A DNA stretch of 42,565 nt from an uncultured Halieaceae bacterium (lineage in GTDB: Bacteria > Pseudomonadota > Gammaproteobacteria > Pseudomonadales > Halieaceae). Positions 25,193 through 33,853 of the stretch are shown piece by piece. The stretch is from contig CAJXMD010000016.1 of the NCBI GenBank assembly GCA_913056165.1, positions 1 to 42,565 of the forward strand, written 5' to 3'. Each line of letters starts with the position of its first letter. Position 1 is the stretch's first letter. The translations under genes were made by a program, and so were the position numbers. The notes below the pieces were generated by a model, which searched no databases, was not told the origin of the DNA, and saw only the letters and a program-made list of their open reading frames with translations.

Positions 25193-26800
25193 TTAGGCCA
25201 GATCTCGAGCAATAAAAGCGCTCGCTCGTTCGGCGATCATATAGGTTGCCGCCATTGTGTTACCCGAGACTAGCATGGGCATAATCGACGCATCCGCGAC
25301 ATAGATATTTTCAACGTGTCGAAGCTTTAGGCTTGTGTCCACGACAGATTCGGCATCACCACCCATTCTGCAGGTCCCCACTGGATGATAACCGGTGGTC
25401 CCGTTTGCTCGCGCATAAGCCAATATATCCTGATCCGACAGGCAATCTGCACCGGGACGAATTTCGGCTGCGGTCTCTCCCTCAAATGCAGGAGCTTGAA
25501 AGATCCGCCGCAGCGTCTTGATTCCCTCAATCATCACCCGCTGATCATGGACCGTGCTCAAATAATTGGCTCTGATGGATGGGGCTTCTGCCGGATCTTT
25601 GGATCTGACTTGGAGGACCCCTCGACTCGTCGGTCGCATTGGATAAGTGATTGCGGTAATTCCCTCTAAAGAGTCAATGTGGGTCTTACCCGAATCGTCG
25701 CGATAGCCCGACGCCGGCGTAAAGTGAACCTGCGTATCGGGTCTCGAAGCAGAGTCGGGGGAGCCATGAAAAGCAAAGACGTCAGCCGAGGGCATCGCCA
25801 ACAGCCCCTCCCGACGACGCAGATAGCGCCAGAGTTCACCGAACAATCGATCAGGGCGCATTGAAGCCTTCACCGTGCCACCCGTGGACACCGCCATACT
25901 CATCATGGCGCCGTAGTGATCCTGCAGGTTTTGGCCAACTCCTGGTATGTCGCGCACAACGTCGATCCCGAGATCGGCAAGGTATTCCGCATTACCAATA
26001 CCGGAGCGCTGCAAAATAGCGGGAGACCCGATCGCTCCCCCTGCAAGGACTATCGTGCCCGCCTCTAGGCGATGCGCCTGCCCCCGTGTCACTGCCCTCA
26101 CGGCGACGGCCCTTGCGCCCTGAAACTCGATAGCATCTACCAGCGTGCTCGGACTCACCCACAAATTTTTTCGCTTGAGAATCGGCTGGAGAAACGCGCG
26201 ATACGCACTCTCCCGGACCCCCTGATACAGTGTGTGCTGGTAGTATCCAGCACCCCCCTGCTCACCCTGGTTATAGTTTGATCGAGGCGGGATCCCGGCC
26301 TGTTCACAGGCGGCAATAAATCGATCGCCCCAGGGACTGCTCTGGCGGGTTGTAAGCCTTAACTCGCCACCTCCTGAATTCGCCGGACTGTTGCCGGTAC
26401 TCTCCTCAGGCGCTTCAAACATGTCATAAAAAGGACGCACGGATTGCCAATCCCAGCCCTCGGCACCGGCGTCGGCCCAGGCGTCAAAATCCTGGGGCTG
26501 TCCGCGAACATAGACCATACCATTCGTCGCCGTGCTGCCTCCCAGCACCTTGCCTCTCGGCCACAGGATACTGCGACCACCCAGTGCCGGCTCTTGCTCC
26601 GTGGCAAAGTCCCAGTTGTAGGTTCTGCCATAGGCAATTTCTGCCCAGCCGGCAGGGACTTTGATCAGCAACTTATCCCCATCGGGACCGGCCTCCAGCA
26701 ATAACACGGACCGGCCGCTATCCCGGGAAAGCCTGTTGGCGAGCAGGCAGCCAGCAGCGCCTCCCCCCACAATCACAATATCCCAGCGTGTCTTCTTCAT
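25193..26800 (-). CDS. GMC family FAD oxidoreductase (choline dehydrogenase-like)
   Basis: A 535-residue glucose-methanol-choline oxidoreductase. The N-terminal FAD motif IVIVGGGAAGCLLANRLS, LLLEAG, the GMC signature PRGKVLGGSTATNGMVYVRG and the C-terminal active-site GTTGYHPVGTCRMG with downstream SGNTMAATYMIAE are intact. It oxidises an alcohol, passing electrons to oxygen or a quinone-linked acceptor. The sequence is of the short-chain alcohol/choline dehydrogenase branch and not the short cholesterol-oxidase type. In the steroid context a hydroxysteroid or side-chain alcohol is possible. It starts an operon with the downstream amidohydrolase. Confidence 0.88.
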   Translation of the reverse strand: MKKTRWDIVIVGGGAAGCLLANRLSRDSGRSVLLLEAGPDGDKLLIKVPAGWAEIAYGRTYNWDFATEQEPALGGRSILWPRGKVLGGSTATNGMVYVRGQPQDFDAWADAGAEGWDWQSVRPFYDMFEAPEESTGNSPANSGGGELRLTTRQSSPWGDRFIAACEQAGIPPRSNYNQGEQGGAGYYQHTLYQGVRESAYRAFLQPILKRKNLWVSPSTLVDAIEFQGARAVAVRAVTRGQAHRLEAGTIVLAGGAIGSPAILQRSGIGNAEYLADLGIDVVRDIPGVGQNLQDHYGAMMSMAVSTGGTVKASMRPDRLFGELWRYLRRREGLLAMPSADVFAFHGSPDSASRPDTQVHFTPASGYRDDSGKTHIDSLEGITAITYPMRPTSRGVLQVRSKDPAEAPSIRANYLSTVHDQRVMIEGIKTLRRIFQAPAFEGETAAEIRPGADCLSDQDILAYARANGTTGYHPVGTCRMGGDAESVVDTSLKLRHVENIYVADASIMPMLVSGNTMAATYMIAERASAFIARDLA

Positions 26801-26839
26801 CGTGTTAATCGCGCCCGCATTTTGATCTTTGCCACTTTC

Positions 26840-26865
26840 TTTAGTCAGCTGGTTTAGTCAGCTGG
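26840..26865. repeat. Exact tandem 13-bp duplication at the old yellow enzyme stop
   Basis: TTTAGTCAGCTGG occurs twice, head to tail, at 26840-26852 and 26853-26865, covering the stop codon of the minus-strand OYE gene. It looks like a recent slippage duplication that doubled the region without altering the frame end. Confidence 0.8.
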
Positions 26866-27937
26866 CGGACGGCAACGCGGGATAATCGGTATATCCTGCG
26901 GTCCCAGACCCCCCGTAGATAGTTTTTTTATCCATGGGGTTGAGCTCAGCATCCAGCTGAAAACGCTCTACAAGATCTGGATTGGCAATATAGGCGCGAC
27001 CGAAGGACACCGCATCGACACGCTTGTCTGCAATAAAGGCTTCAGCCTCCTTCGCGTCAAAACTATCGCTCCCAATCAAAGCGCCCCCGAAGTGCTGCCG
27101 AGTTAGTGCGAGACTATCAATGCCGGTTGATGCCATTCTGATCGCATGCACCCAAGCCAGGTCGAGCCTGTCAGCTAGCATCAACAATGCGCTATAAGTA
27201 CTCACCGGGTCTTCATCGACGTGATCGTTATACGGATTGCCCGGGGAGATTCGCAAGCCGATGCGGCTAGCACCCATCTCCTCGCAAAGTGCTTCCAACA
27301 GCTCGCGAATAAAACGCAATCTATTTTCCAGAGCCCCCCCGTATTCGTCATCCCGTACGTTGCTGCCGCTGGCCAAAAATTGCGCTGGCAGGTAACCCGA
27401 CGCGCAATGCAGTTCGATAGCATCAAAGCCTGCCTGTCGGGCAAGTCCTGCTGCCCGACGGTAATCGCCAATAACGTCTGCTATGTCCCCCTTGGTCATC
27501 GCCTCCGGCACTGGCATGGCCTTCATACCCTGCTCGGTAAAGATTTCAGCCTGTGCTGCCAACGCCGAGGGTGCCAGAAATCGGGTGCCCGACGCCTTGT
27601 TAAGGGCATGACCTACCCGCCCACAGTGCATGAGCTGACAGGCGATCAGTCCGCCCCTTCGATGTACTGCGTCGGTCACGGCTGACCAGGCTTCAACGTG
27701 GCCAGCGTTATAGATGCCGGGGGTTTTGTTGTAACCCTTGCCATTGGCCGAGGGGTGAACACCCTCGGTAATAATCAGCCCGGCGCTCGCCCGCTGTCCG
27801 TAGTACAGGGCGTGGAGTTCGGTGACCGAATCATCTTCCTGGCGGGCGCGACTTCGGGTCATCGGCGCCATTACGATACGGTTTCGCAAGGTTAAGTCGC
27901 CAAGCGTTAAAGGCTCCATGAGACTGGCATAGGACAT
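26858..27937 (-). CDS. NADH:flavin oxidoreductase, old yellow enzyme family
   Basis: A 359-residue FMN-binding TIM-barrel reductase of the classical OYE/NemA size. NRIVMAPMTRSRA, LIACQLMHCGRVGHA, ELHCASGYLPAQFLA and the phosphate loop VSFGRAYIANPDLVERF are seen. Usual reaction: reduction of an activated C=C (enone) using NAD(P)H. OYE-family enzymes reduce delta4-3-ketosteroids in some bacteria, so a steroid enone is a reasonable substrate. The active-site pair is HC in ELHCAS rather than HG, a slight divergence. AAGGTAG precedes ATG 27937. Minus strand, after SnoaL and KstD-like genes with a 30-bp gap. Confidence 0.88.
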   Translation of the reverse strand: MSYASLMEPLTLGDLTLRNRIVMAPMTRSRARQEDDSVTELHALYYGQRASAGLIITEGVHPSANGKGYNKTPGIYNAGHVEAWSAVTDAVHRRGGLIACQLMHCGRVGHALNKASGTRFLAPSALAAQAEIFTEQGMKAMPVPEAMTKGDIADVIGDYRRAAGLARQAGFDAIELHCASGYLPAQFLASGSNVRDDEYGGALENRLRFIRELLEALCEEMGASRIGLRISPGNPYNDHVDEDPVSTYSALLMLADRLDLAWVHAIRMASTGIDSLALTRQHFGGALIGSDSFDAKEAEAFIADKRVDAVSFGRAYIANPDLVERFQLDAELNPMDKKTIYGGSGTAGYTDYPALPSAS

Positions 27938-27967
27938 TGAAACTACCTTACGTTGATAAGCCCGCGC

Positions 27968-28609
27968 TTAGCGGGTTCGGATGTTTGGGTCTGCAGAGCC
28001 CGACCGCATTGTCGCAAGAAACTGCTCGGCCGGTGCCGGTGGTGCAACGATCGGAAGTTCTTCAGTGGGGGGCTCAGACCAGAACCGCTGCCAACTTGGA
28101 AACAGACTGTGAAAGGCCCCCTCGTAGGGTTCACGATCCGGCCAGCGCATTTTGTTCTCGCCACAGGGTGGTTTATTGAGATCCGTCGCGTACCAATAAC
28201 AAGGCAGGCGCCGCCGGAAATACCAAGTGCCCTCAAGCCGCTCATAGTGATCCCAATACAGCATCTGCATGATCACCCACTCGCAGCCGCCATCAGCAGT
28301 TGGCGTCTCGTGTTCGTTCTTGCTGTACACCACGCCGACAGCCCGATCGGGATCCTCAAACTCGATAATATGATTGCCGATGTGATGGGCGGTGCCGGTG
28401 AACTGAACGCGCAAGGTTTCGTCCATCCACTGCTTAAAGTAGGCGCGACCCACCTTTTCCTTGCCGACTCGAATATCCTGGGCAAATAAATTGACCATCG
28501 CGTCAAGATCGCGCATGTCCAGCGCCAATGAATATTTGGCGGCGAGCTGGCGAATTGCGTCCAGCGACTCCAACCGATCCAATCGGGCGAGCAAGGCCTC
28601 GTTACTCAT
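27968..28609 (-). CDS. SnoaL-like / NTF2-fold protein
   Basis: A 213-residue protein whose first 140 residues follow the SnoaL_4 pattern: LESLDAIRQLAAKYSLALDMRDLDAMVNLFAQDIRV, then an antiparallel sheet region with TAHHIGNHIIEFED and the end YFRRRLPCYWYATD. The C-terminal 70 residues are Pro-rich and not part of the fold. Similar proteins accompany steroid genes as isomerases, hydratases or binding proteins. Its ATG overlaps the KstD-like stop by four bases, so it is translated with it. Whether it isomerises or only binds steroids is not readable. Confidence 0.8.
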   Translation of the reverse strand: MSNEALLARLDRLESLDAIRQLAAKYSLALDMRDLDAMVNLFAQDIRVGKEKVGRAYFKQWMDETLRVQFTGTAHHIGNHIIEFEDPDRAVGVVYSKNEHETPTADGGCEWVIMQMLYWDHYERLEGTWYFRRRLPCYWYATDLNKPPCGENKMRWPDREPYEGAFHSLFPSWQRFWSEPPTEELPIVAPPAPAEQFLATMRSGSADPNIRTR

Positions 28610-30072
28610 ATTGAGGCACCCGCAGCGGCCCGACCGGCCCGACGACCCGAAAACGTCGCATCCCCCACAGAGCTTCCTGAGGCATAACCATCACCTCTTC
28701 TAGGCACACCACAAGCCGTTCTTCCAGCAGCGTACAGGCCCGGAATCACATTATCGCTGCAGCTCAGTACCTGGCCATCCAAGGTCGTATCCAGTCCGCC
28801 CAGGGTGAAGCAGGGGAAAAAGGCGCCCGCCCCCGGCGTGCAGTCGAGCGCAACCAAGGCGCCCTCTAAAGGCTTCAACCAAGGTGCCCGCTTGTGGAAT
28901 AAGGTGTCGTCCCCGCGCCGCGCGTCCTCGTTGTAGCGGGAGACCGTCGCCAGCAGCTGATCTCCTGGAACATTGAGCTCTGATACCAGCTCCTCCAGCG
29001 ACTCTCCGGTCCCGGCTATCGGCGCCTGAAGCCAGCTCTCCTGCTCGTAGTTGCCGTAATCATCGACCCCAACAATGAGATAAACCGGGTAGGTCTGTTG
29101 CGCCAAATAGCTGCCAATGCGGCCGTGGTAAGCGTCTTCGTTAATGAACCGTTGACCCTGGCCGTTGACGAAGATTCCATGGGTCAGCGATGCGGGTGGA
29201 TAATAGGGCACACTGAGGAAACCCTCGTGCATATTGATCGCTTTAGCACCAACGCACTGCGCCATTTGAATGCCGGACCCGGTATCGTTTGGGTTGCCGA
29301 TAAAGGTCTTGCCCGATAGAAACTGCGGGCAATACTGGGCAACCATTGCCTCGTTCATGATGAATCCACCAGCGCAAAGCACGACGCCCTTGGTTGCCCG
29401 GTAATAACGCTCCTCCATGTCTTCGCGCACGACCAGGCCGATAACGCGGGCACCTGGTCCAAACCGATCTACGATTAAACGCAGAGCACGGCTTTCAAAA
29501 TGAACCTCCAGGCCCCGCGCGGCAACCTGCTCGGTCAATATCTTGATGAGCAGCGGGCCACCGTTGTCACCCTCAACCTCGAGGTTGTGGCCCCGCGGCG
29601 CCGGCTTAAATTCGTCGACATAAGGCCAGGCTTTTTCACTACCGGTATACAGCAGACAATCATCGGTCAGCGCCATCATGGCGCGCTCTTTGAGTTCCGA
29701 CTCTTTGAATGGCACGCCAAGCGATATCAGCCACTCGAGGTGCTCGGCGCCACCCTCGGCATAAGCCCTGACCTTGACAGCATCCGCCTGGGGTCCGTTG
29801 CTCGCCATCAGATAGCCGTAAACATCGTCAACTGAATCGTCGTAACCGACGGCCCGCTGGATTCGGGTGCCACCACCCAAGTAGATTTCAGCCGACGACA
29901 ATGCGGTCGAGCCCCCGGAAGCAGAGGCTGCCTCAAACATCAAAACCGTCGCACCGCCATCGGCTGCCTCGATCGCCGCACACGCTCCCGCACCACCAAA
30001 ACCCACCACAAGCACATCGGCGGTACCCGACCACTGGGGAACATCAACCTCGCAAATAGGTTCAAACGACAT
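28606..30072 (-). CDS. Delta4-(5-alpha)-3-ketosteroid dehydrogenase candidate
   Basis: A 488-residue flavoprotein of the fumarate reductase/KstD family: FAD motif VLVVGFGGAGACAAIEAA, EAASASGGSTALSSAEIYLGGG, and the C-terminal NVIPGLYAAGRTACG. The active-site residues described for Rhodococcus delta4-(5-alpha)-KstD (Tyr319, Tyr466, Ser468) appear to have counterparts at Tyr315, Tyr463 and Ser465 (YAS in GDGYASGSSVG), and the length is nearly the same. Delta1-KstD is normally longer (510-570). Predicted reaction: introducing the 4,5 double bond into 5-alpha-3-ketosteroids. It forms an operon with SnoaL and OYE genes and is divergent, across 155 bp, from a 5-alpha-reductase-like gene. Confidence 0.82.
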   Translation of the reverse strand: MSFEPICEVDVPQWSGTADVLVVGFGGAGACAAIEAADGGATVLMFEAASASGGSTALSSAEIYLGGGTRIQRAVGYDDSVDDVYGYLMASNGPQADAVKVRAYAEGGAEHLEWLISLGVPFKESELKERAMMALTDDCLLYTGSEKAWPYVDEFKPAPRGHNLEVEGDNGGPLLIKILTEQVAARGLEVHFESRALRLIVDRFGPGARVIGLVVREDMEERYYRATKGVVLCAGGFIMNEAMVAQYCPQFLSGKTFIGNPNDTGSGIQMAQCVGAKAINMHEGFLSVPYYPPASLTHGIFVNGQGQRFINEDAYHGRIGSYLAQQTYPVYLIVGVDDYGNYEQESWLQAPIAGTGESLEELVSELNVPGDQLLATVSRYNEDARRGDDTLFHKRAPWLKPLEGALVALDCTPGAGAFFPCFTLGGLDTTLDGQVLSCSDNVIPGLYAAGRTACGVPRRGDGYASGSSVGDATFSGRRAGRAAAGASI

Positions 30073-30227
30073 GGCGACTGCTCTCGCATCACAATCCAGC
30101 TCTCAGTAACCCTAACCACTGACGTCGGGCTAATCTGCCTCCGTTCGGACGATAGTGTCGGCTTGCATCTCGGACCCGGACAGAGGAATCTCGTGCACGA
30201 TTGGCTCACCAAGAAAAGGTTCTCACC

Positions 30228-31028
30228 ATGCAGTGGTATACGGGCAATGCGCTCTACGACACGCTTTTGATCATAGGCTTCGCCTACGCCGCTCTCATCT
30301 TTGGCTCCAGCCTGTTCGGGACCGCAGCTTACGGAGGGCGTTTCGGGGGGGGCAAACGCGCCAAGGGCATCAAGCTGGGCTCAAAACTTGGGTGGGTGCT
30401 GATGGAACTGCCGGGGCTTATCGTGTTTCCGGTGGTGTTTTTTATGGGTACCAATGCGGATCAGTTGGTGCCGCTTATCTTTCTAGTGATCTGGATGTTT
30501 CACTATACCAACCGCGCGCTGGTGGCTCCGCTCCTGATGCGCGTGCAGCCCGGGAGCACTGCGAGCTTTTCGCTCGGCGTCGTTATCGCCGGCTGGATCA
30601 CGCTGCTGCTACACGGCTACTTCAATGCAGCCTACATTACCGAGTTTGGCTCTCACTACACCAAAGAATGGCTACAGGACCCGCGTTTTCAGCTGGGACT
30701 CCTGATTTACGCGACGGGATTTACCCTGAACGTTCACTCCGACCGTATTTTGCGCCACTTACGATCACCCAATCCCAGCCCCGATGAACCCCGGTACAAG
30801 ATTCCCTATGGCGGCGGCTTCCGCTGGGTGTCCTGCCCCCAGTACTTCGGAGAAATCCTGTCATTCACAGGCTTCGCCGTGATGACCTGGAATTTAGGGG
30901 CCGTGTTTGTCCTGGCGGTTACCGCAGGAAACCTTATTCCGCGAGCGATCTTTACACATCGCTGGTTCCTCAAAAACTTCGACGACTATCCGCCTGAGCG
31001 CAAAGCGATTATTCCTTATCTTCTGTAG
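30228..31028 (+). CDS. Steroid 5-alpha-reductase-like membrane enzyme (SRD5A family)
   Basis: A 266-residue polytopic membrane protein with about six or seven hydrophobic segments. I use ATG 30228 (AAAAGG upstream) instead of TTG 30201. The C-terminal half follows animal SRD5A1: NVHSDRILRHLRSP, YKIPYGGGFRWVSCPQYFGEI, HRWFLKNFDDYPPERKAIIPYLL. The N-terminal half has MELPGLI, recalling the QELPS active-site Glu, and HYTNRALVAPLLMR, recalling HY.HR. Predicted reaction: NADPH-dependent reduction of delta4-3-ketosteroids to 5-alpha products in the membrane. It is divergent from the 5-alpha-KstD candidate, and its end overlaps the convergent DUF3604 gene by 20 bases. Confidence 0.87.
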   Translation: MQWYTGNALYDTLLIIGFAYAALIFGSSLFGTAAYGGRFGGGKRAKGIKLGSKLGWVLMELPGLIVFPVVFFMGTNADQLVPLIFLVIWMFHYTNRALVAPLLMRVQPGSTASFSLGVVIAGWITLLLHGYFNAAYITEFGSHYTKEWLQDPRFQLGLLIYATGFTLNVHSDRILRHLRSPNPSPDEPRYKIPYGGGFRWVSCPQYFGEILSFTGFAVMTWNLGAVFVLAVTAGNLIPRAIFTHRWFLKNFDDYPPERKAIIPYLL

Positions 31029-32925
31029 TGTCTGAGCTACCATCAGGCACATACCAAATGGGCGAACCGATGGCGCGCTCTTGAATTACCGCAGGCTCCA
31101 TCGGTGCGATCCCTAGGCGCTTCGCATCGTAGGTCGACCAGCGCGGGGTCGGAATCTCCAACACCCGCGCGTAATAAAAGGCTCGACCCCCGGCGTCGAA
31201 TTCGTCGTCTCGCCACCACCCCACCAGACTGGGGGAGCCCACGGTGTTGCTATAAGAGGCGTCCGCTGGGTTCACCGTGCTGGCCAGCGGTTCTAGCGCA
31301 CCTGTTTCAGGGTCCATGGCCCTTTGATCCGACCAAGCGACATTGATGATCCGCTCCCTAGCGACGCCCTGCCCGTCGATCCACCCCTTAATGATTTGGA
31401 TCCGATCGAGATTGGCACCCAGGGGATCCTTTGACGCGAGGACAATAAAGGCGGGAGCATCTCTCTTGGAAGCGGGCGCCTTGAGACGCCCACCCATGGC
31501 TGCCGCACGCTGCTCTATGTGTTGAATCAGGTCGCTCTGGTCAACTCGCCCTTGGTCCAGTTCCCAGTCGGCAAACATACGAAGACTTATTCTGGGTCCG
31601 CTGGTGGCATAGGTTTCACGCCGCTCGAGGGCTTCATAAATTTGCTCTCGGGTATTCCCGGAGGCCCACACCGCCGCCAATCCACCAGACCCCCACTGAG
31701 TGGCGGGGGTTAGATACGCCAGCGCGATGCCCGCCTTACCCGTGCGTAAACCTGCAGAACCATCCATCATCGGCAATTTGCCGGTGTAGATATCTTCGTC
31801 TGTGGAGGAGCTTGCATTGTGACTATCACTCGAGCCAATAAATCCAAACTCCAGGGGATTTACTCCCAGCTGTTCTGCCGCCGACAACCCCTGAAGCAGC
31901 CCATCCCGGGCGTAAGAACCCACGGCGGTTGCCAGCGTGGCTTCTCTACCCGGCACAACGTTTGCGATTTCAAACCCCGCAAACTCATCGAGGGAAGACA
32001 AGATAGGGTGAGTCTCAGAGGCTCCCTTCACCTGTAGGATTTCGCTCACGGGCTCGAGGGATGAACGATCGTCAGCTGACAGCTCGGATATCAACCGACC
32101 ATCTTCGTCAAATAAACGGTACATTCCCCCTGCCGACAAGTTGGCATTGTGCGGGATCGCCATGACCCGCCGCCCCTGCTCTCGCTCACTCCGGATGAAA
32201 GCCCACAATGCAGGCGGGTCCGCCCCATCCAACGCGCTAAATGGAACCTCAGGCACATCATCGGAACCATAGATCACGTTGCGGTGCAGGTGTGTACTGA
32301 CGTCATTCCCGTTGGTTGCGGACCACTCCCAACCGATAAGTGTGGTGAATTCTCCAGGCTTGTAATACCGTTCTGCGGCTGCGACCGACTGCTCCCAAGC
32401 ACGACGATTAATTGCCGCATCAATGCCATCGAGACTCAGGCGGAATCCGCTTTCTCGAATAAGCGCCATTGTCTCAAGCCAAGCTTTGGTCACCTCGAAA
32501 CGACTTCCTTCTCGCAACAGCTGCGATAGTGACTGGCGGGTGGTTGGCAGGGAAAGATCGGCGAGTCTCGCCTGACCGAGAAATTCAGCATGGTCGGTCA
32601 CCGCGACAAAATCCAATGGCCGCCGGATGGTCATCGGAAAACCCGCCCCGTGCTGTATCGTTTCACCGGTGGCGAAGCGATACACGTCTTCAGGCAGGCC
32701 TCTAACACCCATCGCGTAGGCGTCACTTGAGAGCGACGTATGAATATGTAGGTCACCCCAGTAGAGCTGCTTTGAACCGGACTCCACGGCTTCTTCCGAG
32801 GGCGTATCGAAAGGGGCGCCCACATGGGTATATCCGTCGAGCGAAGGGTCCTCCAGCGGCCCACAGCCGTTCAGTACCAAGACGACACTTATGGCTGACG
32901 GCCAGAGCCTCAGAGTAGACACCAT
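31009..32925 (-). CDS. DUF3604 protein, predicted lipoprotein
   Basis: A 638-residue homologue of the 20.9-kb protein. ATG 32925 gives a short signal with Cys21 in LNGC, a likely though non-ideal lipobox; the longer frame to 32994 would place the signal internally. Motifs GDLHIHT (His60, His62), AVTDH (Asp111, His112), AIPHNAN, GSSDSHNA and RRETYATSG repeat the PHP-like metal site. Unlike the first copy it has few cysteines and should be membrane-anchored. It ends a minus-strand series starting at the P450, two bases after the SDR stop. The exact substrate is unknown for the family. Confidence 0.87.
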   Translation of the reverse strand: MVSTLRLWPSAISVVLVLNGCGPLEDPSLDGYTHVGAPFDTPSEEAVESGSKQLYWGDLHIHTSLSSDAYAMGVRGLPEDVYRFATGETIQHGAGFPMTIRRPLDFVAVTDHAEFLGQARLADLSLPTTRQSLSQLLREGSRFEVTKAWLETMALIRESGFRLSLDGIDAAINRRAWEQSVAAAERYYKPGEFTTLIGWEWSATNGNDVSTHLHRNVIYGSDDVPEVPFSALDGADPPALWAFIRSEREQGRRVMAIPHNANLSAGGMYRLFDEDGRLISELSADDRSSLEPVSEILQVKGASETHPILSSLDEFAGFEIANVVPGREATLATAVGSYARDGLLQGLSAAEQLGVNPLEFGFIGSSDSHNASSSTDEDIYTGKLPMMDGSAGLRTGKAGIALAYLTPATQWGSGGLAAVWASGNTREQIYEALERRETYATSGPRISLRMFADWELDQGRVDQSDLIQHIEQRAAAMGGRLKAPASKRDAPAFIVLASKDPLGANLDRIQIIKGWIDGQGVARERIINVAWSDQRAMDPETGALEPLASTVNPADASYSNTVGSPSLVGWWRDDEFDAGGRAFYYARVLEIPTPRWSTYDAKRLGIAPMEPAVIQERAIGSPIWYVPDGSSDTTEDKE

Positions 32926-32927
32926 AA

Positions 32928-33803
32928 TCAGTAGATCACTGCGGCAGAACGCTCCGGCGGTGCGCCCAACATCTCGCGGTGGGACGGTGGCCACGCCCCG
33001 TCATCATCGATACCGAGCTCGCGCCCGAGCTCCGCGCCGATAACGGTTTTACCGGCGAAATCAGGTCCGCGAGGGTCGCTCATCAAAGCGGCAATCAAGT
33101 GCCCCGTGTATTCGGGGTTCTCCGCCAGCTTCATGATCTCCTCATATTGCTCGGGGTGTACCTCGGCCGCCTTTTTGGCGCGCTCTGTTCGCAGGGGTCC
33201 CATCCAGATAGAGACCGCATGGACTCCCGTTCCAGTAAAGTCATGCTCCATATCCGCCGCAAACTTATCGATGCCCGCTTTTTGGGCACCGTAACCAGGA
33301 CCATGCATGTAGCAGTTGGCGCCAAAGGAACTTCCAAAAACAATCCAGCCACTGCCCTGCTTGACCATCATATTGGCTGCGTGCCAGCTCGCCACATAGG
33401 CGGAACGCAACCCGACATCGAGTATTTCACCTGCGTCGACTGATTTCTCCCAAAAAGGTTTCGGCGCGATGAGCTCGGGATGCATGTAAGTGGCGTTGTT
33501 GACCAAGAGGTCAAGTCGACCCTGCTCGGCCTGAATTTGCTCAAAGACTGTGGCCACCGCCGCGTCATCAGCATGGTCACAAGGCACGGAAATACCGACA
33601 CCCCCAAGCGATGTGATCGCCTCGGCTGTTTCATGAATTGTGCCGGGCAACACCGAGCCATCCCAGGCCTTTGCGGATCCCACCACCTCGGATCGACCGG
33701 TGACATACACGGTAAAACCATGACTGCCTAGAGCTCGGGCTATACCCGCACCTGCACCGCGGCTCGCACCGGTAACCAGGGCTACACGCTGATCTGTTTT
33801 CAT
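32928..33803 (-). CDS. SDR family oxidoreductase
   Basis: A 291-residue SDR. I start it at ATG 33803 (GGAG seven bases upstream), not 33977, because the long form adds 58 Arg/Ser-rich residues without Rossmann features. TGASRGAGAGIARAL and VTGRSE (Arg after beta-2, NADPH-leaning), NNATYMHPE, GSSFGANCYMHGPGYGAQKAG with Tyr/Lys (YGAQK) are present, followed by an extended C-terminal region GRELGIDDD. Length and the NNAT variant set it apart from the 250-residue SDRs here. It leads directly into the DUF3604 lipoprotein gene. Confidence 0.85.
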   Translation of the reverse strand: MKTDQRVALVTGASRGAGAGIARALGSHGFTVYVTGRSEVVGSAKAWDGSVLPGTIHETAEAITSLGGVGISVPCDHADDAAVATVFEQIQAEQGRLDLLVNNATYMHPELIAPKPFWEKSVDAGEILDVGLRSAYVASWHAANMMVKQGSGWIVFGSSFGANCYMHGPGYGAQKAGIDKFAADMEHDFTGTGVHAVSIWMGPLRTERAKKAAEVHPEQYEEIMKLAENPEYTGHLIAALMSDPRGPDFAGKTVIGAELGRELGIDDDGAWPPSHREMLGAPPERSAAVIY

Positions 33804-33853
33804 TGAACTCTCCATTACTTGGCTACCCGCGCTGGCGCTCGCTCTGCCAGCAC

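Noticed and set aside
28606-30072. Calling the flavoprotein delta1-KstD
   Set aside because: It is shorter than delta1-KstD and its Tyr/Tyr/Ser pattern fits the 5-alpha enzyme.
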